Positions 24,818 to 29,701 of a DNA stretch of 29,701 nt are shown in pieces. The translations under genes and the position numbers were made by a program. This DNA is from CAYJFK01 sp964369475 (GTDB lineage Bacteria; Bacillota; Clostridia; Oscillospirales; Feifaniaceae): positions 1-29,701 of the forward strand of contig CAYJFK010000025.1 in NCBI GenBank assembly GCA_964369475.1. Direction: 5' to 3'. A model generated the notes under the pieces. That model had not been told where the DNA came from. It made no database searches and saw only the letters and a list, made by a program, of their open reading frames with translations. The first letter of the stretch is position 1, and each line of letters opens with the position of its first letter.

Positions 24818-25659
24818 TGTCGAAACCGCTATTTGGCCCTGCCGGTAATACCGATGCATTTTACGCCGCAGGAAACAAAAAAACACTGCAAATGCCGAAA
24901 TTCCTCGCCGAAATGGGGCTTACAGCCTACGAATACCAATGCGGCAGAGGGGTAAATGTAGGCATGGAGACAGCAAAGGCATTTGGCGAGGAGGCGGCAA
25001 AGTACGGCATAACGCTCTCTCTACATGCGCCGTATTTTATCTCGCTCTCAAGCCTTGAAGCAGAAAAGAGAGACAACAGCTTGCGCTATATATTGGAGAG
25101 CGCAAGGGCTGCCGATGCAATGGGGGCTAAGAGAATTATAATCCACTCGGGCGCACTTCAAAAGCAGACAAGAGAAACGGCACTCGAACTTGCTCTCGAT
25201 ACCCTTGCAAGAGCACAAAAAGCAGTAGACGATGAGGGGCTCGGTCACATCGCCCTCTGCCCTGAGACCATGGGCAAGATAAACCAACTCGGCACGCTCG
25301 AGGAGGTAATGGAGCTCTGCAAGATAGACAGCCGTATGATACCCTGTGTCGACTTTGGCCATCTAAATGCAAGAACGCTCGGCGGTATAGAAACAAAAGA
25401 GGACTACGCAAAACTGCTCGACATTATAGGCCGCCCCGATTTTCATGTTCATTTTTCCAAGATCGAATTTACAAAGGGCGGCGAAAAGCGTCATTTAACC
25501 TTCGAGCAAAACGAAGGCTTTGGCCCTCCCTACGAGCCACTAGCTATGCTAATGGCAGAGAGAGGGCTATACCCCACAATCATTTGCGAGTCGGCAGGCA
25601 CGCAGGATATAGATGCTAAATACATGATGGAGGAGTATGAAAGATGCAAAAAAGATTAG
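24817..25659 (+). CDS. endonuclease IV-like TIM-barrel protein (AP endonuclease family 2)
   Basis: This 280-residue protein has the xylose-isomerase-like TIM barrel of the AP endonuclease 2 family (Nfo), which cleaves DNA at abasic sites with three zinc ions. Most metal ligands line up: His70 (LHAPYF), His110 (IHSG), Glu150 (PETM), Asp179 and His182 (DFGH), His212, His226 and Glu258 (CESAG). The exception is the position matching Asp229 of E. coli Nfo. There the motif is DRH, while this protein has KRH (224-226), so one Zn ligand appears to be missing. A conventional endonuclease IV, a divergent one, or a sugar isomerase/epimerase-like enzyme are all possible. The SD GGAGG sits in yqeG. Confidence 0.82.
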   Translation: MSKPLFGPAGNTDAFYAAGNKKTLQMPKFLAEMGLTAYEYQCGRGVNVGMETAKAFGEEAAKYGITLSLHAPYFISLSSLEAEKRDNSLRYILESARAADAMGAKRIIIHSGALQKQTRETALELALDTLARAQKAVDDEGLGHIALCPETMGKINQLGTLEEVMELCKIDSRMIPCVDFGHLNARTLGGIETKEDYAKLLDIIGRPDFHVHFSKIEFTKGGEKRHLTFEQNEGFGPPYEPLAMLMAERGLYPTIICESAGTQDIDAKYMMEEYERCKKD

Positions 25660-26717
25660 ACATTCTAAAAATAGAAATAGGATTCGAGGCGGCAGACGGC
25701 ATTTTGCTAACCTCGCCGGTAAACCGTTTTTGGGTATCGGGCTTTAAAAGCTCGGCAGGTGCAATTGTTATAACAAAGGACAGCGCACACTATATAGCCG
25801 ACTCTCGCTACATCGAAGCGGTTACAAAAAATGTCCCCAACATGACGCCTGTAAAAATGGGCGCTACGGTAGAGGGAACTGTGGCAGAGCTTGTGGAAAA
25901 GCTCGGCATAAAAAAGCTTGCCTTTGAAGACAACCGTTTGACGGTATCCTCCCTAACAGCCTTTAGCAAAGCAATGCCAAATGTGGAATTTATCCCCTTA
26001 GAGAATAGTGTGGAACTACTTCGTGCCGTTAAGGACGAGGGCGAAGTGGAGCTTGTAAAGATAGCGCAGGGCATAACAGAGCGTGCATTTACAAAACTTT
26101 TAACAGAGATAAAGGTCGGGATGACGGAAATTCAGCTTGCAAGAAGGTTAGAGTGCCTAATGCTTGAAGAAGGCGCAGATGGCTTTGCCTTTTCTACAAT
26201 ATGCGCCTCGGGCGAAAACTCCTCCATGCCTCATGCTGTCCCTTCTGACAGAAAGATTAAAGAGGGCGACTTTATAACATTCGACTTTGGAGCGGCATAC
26301 AAAAACTATCGCTGCGACATGACAAGAACGATAGCGGTAGGCAGCGTAACAGAGGAGATGGAAAAGGTCTATAACACGGTCTTGAAGGCTCAAGTAGCCG
26401 CAATAGAAGCCTCGAAGGCGGGCGTTATCGGCTGCGAAATAGACAAAATTGCAAGAGACATTATAACCGAGGCCGGTTACGGCAACAACTTCGGGCATGG
26501 ACTTGGTCATTCCTTCGGAATAGAAATCCACGAAGACCCAAGGTTTTCAATTCCCTGCAAAACGGCTATCCCCGAAAACTGCCTAATTACTGTCGAGCCC
26601 GGCATATACTTAGAGGGTAAGTTTGGAGTTAGAATAGAGGACGACATTCTAATAACAAAGGACGGTCATATAAATCTAACAACAATGCCCAAGGATCTTA
26701 CAATAATAAAGGTCTAA
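25644..26717 (+). CDS. pepP: Xaa-Pro aminopeptidase (M24 family, YqhT/PepP type)
   Basis: This cytoplasmic metallopeptidase releases the N-terminal residue before proline. The product has 357 residues: a creatinase-like N-terminal domain (about 1-125) and a pita-bread catalytic domain. The two-metal site is complete: Asp214 (FDFGAAY), Asp225 (RCDMTR), the HGLGHSFG histidines (285, 289), Glu318 (VEPGIY) and Glu332 (RIEDD). ATG 25644 has GGAGGAG eight bases upstream and overlaps the previous gene by 16 bases. It stands immediately before efp, as yqhT does in Bacillus. Confidence 0.93.
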   Translation: MQKRLDILKIEIGFEAADGILLTSPVNRFWVSGFKSSAGAIVITKDSAHYIADSRYIEAVTKNVPNMTPVKMGATVEGTVAELVEKLGIKKLAFEDNRLTVSSLTAFSKAMPNVEFIPLENSVELLRAVKDEGEVELVKIAQGITERAFTKLLTEIKVGMTEIQLARRLECLMLEEGADGFAFSTICASGENSSMPHAVPSDRKIKEGDFITFDFGAAYKNYRCDMTRTIAVGSVTEEMEKVYNTVLKAQVAAIEASKAGVIGCEIDKIARDIITEAGYGNNFGHGLGHSFGIEIHEDPRFSIPCKTAIPENCLITVEPGIYLEGKFGVRIEDDILITKDGHINLTTMPKDLTIIKV

Positions 26718-26802
26718 AGCACACACAAGCCCCTAAGCTGTTAATAAATTGTAAAATAGCCGAAAAGTGGGCAGAATATGGGATATAGTACACTAAAAAG
26801 TA

Positions 26803-26831
26803 TTGCAATTTACTTATAATTGCGGTAAAAT
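26803..26831 (+). promoter_or_regulatory. promoter for efp, with an inverted repeat in the spacer
   Basis: TTGCAA (26803-26808), a 17-bp spacer and TAAAAT (26826-26831). An inverted repeat GCAATT (26805-26810) and AATTGC (26818-26823), seven bases apart, lies between the boxes and could be an operator or chance in an A/T-rich region. The gap of 163 bases after pepP shows no terminator. Confidence 0.7.
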
Positions 26832-26880
26832 ACTGTGTAGGAAAGAAATAAACACGAATTAACCTAAAGGAGCAATAAAG

Positions 26881-27438
26881 ATGGTATCAGCAGGAGATTT
26901 CAGAAACGGTATAACATTCGAGATAGACGGTGATGTTTATCAGATTATCGAGTTCCAACATGTAAAGCCCGGTAAGGGCGCGGCATTTGTTCGTACAAAG
27001 ATCAGAAATGCAATTACAGGCTCTGTTGTAGAGCGTACATTCAACCCAACAGAAAAATACCCCACAGCATTTATCGAGAGAAAAGATATGGAATACCTAT
27101 ATCAAGACGGTAATCTATACTACTTTATGGACACAGAAACATACGAGAACATGCCGATAGGCGAGGAAGTTCTACCCGACAGCTTTAAGTTTGTTAAGGA
27201 AAACGAGACCTGCAAGGTGCTATCCTACAAAGGCAGCGTTTTCGGCGTAGAGCCTCCAAACTTTGTAGAGCTTGTTATTACACAGTCAGAGCCGGGTGTT
27301 CAGGGTAACACAGCTCAAGGCACAACAAAGCCTGCAATCCTCGAGACAGGCGCAGAGGTAAGAGTACCTCTATTCATCGAGGAAGGCGAGAAGATCAGAA
27401 TAGACACAAGAACAGGCGAGTACATGGAACGTGCATAG
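26881..27438 (+). CDS. efp: elongation factor P
   Basis: EF-P rescues ribosomes stalled on proline-rich stretches by entering the E site. The product has 185 residues, three beta-barrel domains, normal length. The loop tip that touches the peptidyl transferase centre is PGKG with Lys32, the residue modified in many bacteria. The EarP route uses arginine here and is excluded. I see no epmA/epmB or ymfI in the window, so the modification type is unknown. The C-terminal GEKIRIDTRTGEYMER is canonical. The SD TAAAGGAG precedes ATG 26881. Confidence 0.97.
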   Translation: MVSAGDFRNGITFEIDGDVYQIIEFQHVKPGKGAAFVRTKIRNAITGSVVERTFNPTEKYPTAFIERKDMEYLYQDGNLYYFMDTETYENMPIGEEVLPDSFKFVKENETCKVLSYKGSVFGVEPPNFVELVITQSEPGVQGNTAQGTTKPAILETGAEVRVPLFIEEGEKIRIDTRTGEYMERA

Positions 27439-27488
27439 TTTTTGCACAGTATAAATTAGCGTAAATTAAAAGCAGAGGAGATAATATT

Positions 27489-27881
27489 ATGACACTTACA
27501 GAAAAAGTTGCCTATATAAAGGGCCTAATGGATGGTTTTGAACTCGATAAGGAGAGCAAAGAAGTTCGTGTTCTTGCGGCAATGCTCGACCTAATCGACG
27601 ACATGGCAGAAGAAGTATCGGCTCTTGGCGAAGATTTCGACGAGCTCGATGATCAGGTTGCCATGATCGATGAAGATCTAAACGCAATGGAAGAAATGGT
27701 ATACGGCTACGAGGAGGATTCCTACGAAGTAGAATGCCCAAGCTGTGGCGAGATCTTTTTAATCGACGAGCAGTCGGCAATAGAGGGCGAAACAAGCTGC
27801 CCCAACTGCGGCGAGGAAATCGAAGTAGAGATCGAGGAAGACGAGGAGTGCGGTTGCGAGGAATGCGGCGACGCACACTAA
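27489..27881 (+). CDS. CD1247-type protein: helical N-terminus plus acidic zinc ribbon
   Basis: This 130-residue, extremely acidic protein resembles the clostridial family named for its CD1247 N-terminal domain. The first 70 residues are helical and begin with the characteristic TLTEKVAYIKGLMDGF. A zinc ribbon follows with CPSCG (C83, C86) and CPNCG (C104, C107). The tail adds an unusual CGCEECG cluster. Function is unknown; zinc ribbons of this type often bind RNA polymerase or nucleic acid, but the acidity argues against direct DNA binding. The SD AGAGGAG precedes ATG. It is probably co-transcribed with efp and ends at the terminator 27897-27930. Confidence 0.85.
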   Translation: MTLTEKVAYIKGLMDGFELDKESKEVRVLAAMLDLIDDMAEEVSALGEDFDELDDQVAMIDEDLNAMEEMVYGYEEDSYEVECPSCGEIFLIDEQSAIEGETSCPNCGEEIEVEIEEDEECGCEECGDAH

Positions 27882-27896
27882 TTAAATAAACCTATT

Positions 27897-27930
27897 AAGC
27901 CGCCGTAATTTATTTGCGGCGGCTTTTATT
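27897..27930 (+). terminator. intrinsic terminator after the CD1247-type gene
   Basis: A 9-bp GC-rich stem, AAGCCGCCG (27897-27905) with CGGCGGCTT (27917-27925), and an 11-base A/T loop, followed by TTATT. The next SD AAAAGGAG begins at 27931, immediately at the end of the T-rich tail. Confidence 0.85.
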
Positions 27931-27945
27931 AAAAGGAGAACTCTT

Positions 27946-28542
27946 ATGTTTGTATTATCAGCACTTTCAGACGACCAAAAGAAAAACAGAGTCTATAACG
28001 ACCGTGTTAAGGTCGGCGACAAGCTAGACAACTTTGTATACGACACAGCCTATGAAAAGGGTCTGAATATAGCCGACCGTCTGGACGGTAAGCCCTGCGC
28101 ACTGCTATTTTTGCGCTATTTAGGTTGCACTGTTTGTCGTGTAGACCTGCACAAGCTTATAGAGGAATATAATAAAATCGAGCAGTCGGGCGGCACTGTT
28201 AAGGTTGTGTTCCAGTCCGAGCCTGATTTTCTAAAGGAAGAAGTGGGAGACAAGTTTGTCCCCTTCGAGATAATTTGCGACCCCGAAGAAGCGCTATACC
28301 AAAAATATGGCATTAAGCCGGCTAAGAACATGGCCGAAATGGGGGCTGCAATTGCAGTTGTTAAGAAGGTAGCCGAGTCGAAAAAGCTTGGATACTCCCA
28401 CGGTAAATACGAGGGCGACGAGCTTCAGCTCCCAGCCTGCATTGTAGTGACCCCTGACCTTACAGTAAAGGCGGTGCGCTACGGAAAGAATGCCGCAGAC
28501 AGCCCAACGCCCACAGAGCTTGCGGAGATGTTAAAGGCATAA
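27946..28542 (+). CDS. redoxin-domain (AhpC/TSA-like) protein
   Basis: This 198-residue protein has a thioredoxin-like fold of the peroxiredoxin-like group. The redox motif C61-T-V-C64 in YLGCTVCRVD sits after the first strand (ALLFLRY), where peroxiredoxins and thioredoxins carry their active cysteine. A later strand LPACIVVTPDLTV holds the expected cis-proline region. A cytoplasmic thiol-peroxidase or disulfide reductase role is inferred. No signal peptide is present. The SD AAAAGGAG follows the terminator directly and I see no separate promoter, so expression may depend on readthrough from efp. rsgA starts 12 bases after its stop. Confidence 0.85.
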   Translation: MFVLSALSDDQKKNRVYNDRVKVGDKLDNFVYDTAYEKGLNIADRLDGKPCALLFLRYLGCTVCRVDLHKLIEEYNKIEQSGGTVKVVFQSEPDFLKEEVGDKFVPFEIICDPEEALYQKYGIKPAKNMAEMGAAIAVVKKVAESKKLGYSHGKYEGDELQLPACIVVTPDLTVKAVRYGKNAADSPTPTELAEMLKA

Positions 28543-28554
28543 ACGGAGGAAAAC

Positions 28555-29625
28555 TTGAGTTTACTTTTAAAATATGGAGCGACAGATCGCTTTTTAAACG
28601 AGGCAACAATGCACGAGGGAATCCTTGCGAGGGTCATTTCTCAGCATAGAGGTGGGTATCGAGCTGTCACGGCACAGAGCGAGATCCAAGCAGAGGTTTC
28701 GGGCAAGATGCGACATGAAACGGTATTTGCAGAGCATTTTCCCACGGTCGGCGACTATGTTATGGTCTCGGTCGAAAGCGGCGGCGAGATAGGCATAATC
28801 CAAAGCGTTCTAACAAGGCGCAGCATATTTCTTCGCAAAGCGGTCGGCACGAGCGGTCAGACACAGGCAGTAGCCGCCAATATCGACACTGTTTTTATCT
28901 GCATGTCGCTAAACAACAACTACAATCTAAGCCGCTTGGAGCGGTATTTAAGCGTGGCTTGGGATAGCGGCGCAACCCCTGTCGTGGTGCTGACAAAGGC
29001 AGATCTGTGCGAAAACCTGCCCGAAATGGTGGCAAAAGCGGAGGAGGTATCCTCCTTTAGCGATGTAATTGCAATTTCGATAACAGATGCCGACATAGAA
29101 GAAAAATTCGGGAAATATCTAAAGAGCGGCACGACCTCGACCTTTATCGGCTCGTCGGGTGTTGGCAAGTCGACACTTGTAAACAGGCTACTCGGTCAAG
29201 CAGTACTGGAAACGGCAGAGATAGGCAAAGGCGACAAGGGCAGGCACACAACAACGGGCAGAGAAATGTTTCCCTCGCCATTTGGCGGCGTTTTAATCGA
29301 CACCCCGGGCATGAGGGAACTGGGGGCAGAGAGTGTCGACCTGTCCATGACATTTGACGACATTGAAGCGCTTGCAGAGACCTGCAAATTTGCCGACTGC
29401 ACACATGGAAGCGAGCCGGGGTGCGCAATAAGAGCGGCCCTCGAGGAAGGCACTTTAGATCGGCGGCGGTTTGACAACTACCTTAAACTAAAGGCAGAGG
29501 TAGGTTACGAAGGACTTACATCTCGTCAGATAGAAGAAAAGAAATTTGAACGCTTTGGCGGAGTCAAAAACCTTCGTAAAATAGGCGAAGGTTACAGAAA
29601 ACTGAAAAAGGGCAGCAAAGGATAA
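28555..29625 (+). CDS. rsgA: ribosome small subunit maturation GTPase RsgA
   Basis: RsgA (YloQ/YjeQ) is a circularly permuted GTPase that checks late 30S assembly. The product has 356 residues: an N-terminal OB-fold (about 20-90), the permuted GTPase domain with G4 TKAD (147-150) before G1 GSSGVGKST (199-207) and G3 DTPG (249-252), then a zinc knuckle C277, C282, H284, C290. All motifs are intact. The start is TTG 28555, five bases after GGAGG. Finding it beside a redoxin gene rather than with prpC/prkC, rpe and thiN (the common Firmicutes order) is a local difference. Confidence 0.95.
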   Translation: MSLLLKYGATDRFLNEATMHEGILARVISQHRGGYRAVTAQSEIQAEVSGKMRHETVFAEHFPTVGDYVMVSVESGGEIGIIQSVLTRRSIFLRKAVGTSGQTQAVAANIDTVFICMSLNNNYNLSRLERYLSVAWDSGATPVVVLTKADLCENLPEMVAKAEEVSSFSDVIAISITDADIEEKFGKYLKSGTTSTFIGSSGVGKSTLVNRLLGQAVLETAEIGKGDKGRHTTTGREMFPSPFGGVLIDTPGMRELGAESVDLSMTFDDIEALAETCKFADCTHGSEPGCAIRAALEEGTLDRRRFDNYLKLKAEVGYEGLTSRQIEEKKFERFGGVKNLRKIGEGYRKLKKGSKG

Positions 29626-29626
29626 A

Positions 29627-29650
29627 AAAAGAGGGCATATGCCCTCTTTT
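29627..29650. terminator. bidirectional intrinsic terminator after rsgA
   Basis: A perfect 24-bp palindrome: AAAAGAGGGC (29627-29636), loop ATAT, GCCCTCTTTT (29641-29650). On the + strand it ends in TTTT; on the - strand the run of seven A at 29624-29630 becomes a U-tract. It can therefore stop transcription in both directions, suggesting a convergent gene beyond the window. Confidence 0.85.
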
Positions 29651-29686
29651 CAGCTTGGAGAAAAAGTGTTTTCTCCAAGCTGAAAA
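29647..29686. repeat. 40-bp inverted repeat sharing bases with the rsgA terminator
   Basis: An 18-bp left arm (29647-29664, TTTTCAGCTTGGAGAAAA) and its exact complement (29669-29686) surround AGTG. Its first four bases are the last four of the preceding palindrome, so the two hairpins share one arm end. On the + strand it is followed by ATCAGCTGGCGCTG up to the window end, not a T-run. It may be a dispersed intergenic repeat or the second half of a compound terminator. Confidence 0.8.
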
Positions 29687-29701
29687 AATCAGCTGGCGCT
29701 G

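Noticed and set aside
27496..27876. Minus-strand frame of 126 codons spanning nearly all of the CD1247-type gene
   Set aside because: Arg/Leu/Pro-rich complement of an acidic protein gene; the + frame has the SD, zinc motifs and family N-terminus.

Overview
This window is a compact, single-strand block of bacterial housekeeping genes. All 29 coding regions I accept lie on the + strand, often overlapping by 1-20 bases. The gene set and order point to a low-to-mid GC member of the Bacillota, class Clostridia: dprA-topA-trmFO, plsX-acpP-rnc-(radical SAM)-smc-ftsY, yhbY-nadD-yqeK-LCP-rsfS-leuS, pepP-efp followed by a CD1247-type zinc-ribbon protein, YqeG, bS21, and strong purine-rich Shine-Dalgarno (SD) sites. 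ATA and CTA codons and GTG/TTG starts are common. I cannot name the genus. No tRNA, rRNA, CRISPR array, transposase, prophage or toxin-antitoxin gene is visible.

Layout. Bases 1-322 are a very GC-rich tandem array of about 24 units of 13-14 bp, cut by the left edge. A sigma-A-type promoter (443-470) follows, driving a potassium uptake pair (KtrB/TrkH channel and KtrA gating subunit) coupled to a SpoU-type rRNA 2'-O-methyltransferase. A second promoter (3415-3443) opens a DNA and tRNA maintenance group: dprA, topA, trmFO, then plsX. A third (9303-9331), followed by a palindrome near the expected transcript start, precedes acpP, rnc and a radical SAM gene. A probable promoter inside the end of that gene (11315-11343) serves smc, ftsY, rdgB, yhbY, nadD, yqeK, an LCP cell-wall ligase with a long acidic N-terminus, rsfS, leuS and an unrecognised 136-residue protein.

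From 22950 a consensus promoter drives rpsU, which ends at a strong intrinsic terminator. Past it come an EamA-type transporter, a YqeG phosphatase, an endonuclease IV-like TIM barrel and an Xaa-Pro peptidase. The efp promoter (26803-26831) drives elongation factor P and the CD1247-like protein, closed by a terminator at 27897-27930. A redoxin-like protein and the ribosome-assembly GTPase RsgA follow. The window ends in two palindromes that share four bases.

How the genes work together. Most serve translation and ribosome maturation (TrmFO, the SpoU methyltransferase, RNase III, YhbY, RsfS, LeuS, bS21, EF-P, RsgA), chromosome handling (TopA, Smc, DprA), membrane and envelope growth (PlsX, ACP, FtsY, LCP) or metabolite housekeeping (RdgB, NadD, YqeK). 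I see no convincing new multi-gene system. The most unusual signals are non-coding: the GC-rich array at the left edge; four junctions where a hairpin or terminator ends directly against the next gene's SD, leaving no room for a promoter; a terminator loop complementary to the next SD; the acpP leader palindrome; and the double palindrome after rsgA. Protein-level oddities are the acidic LCP extension, an endonuclease IV-like barrel lacking one expected metal ligand, an altered DprA loop and the unrecognised protein beside rpsU.
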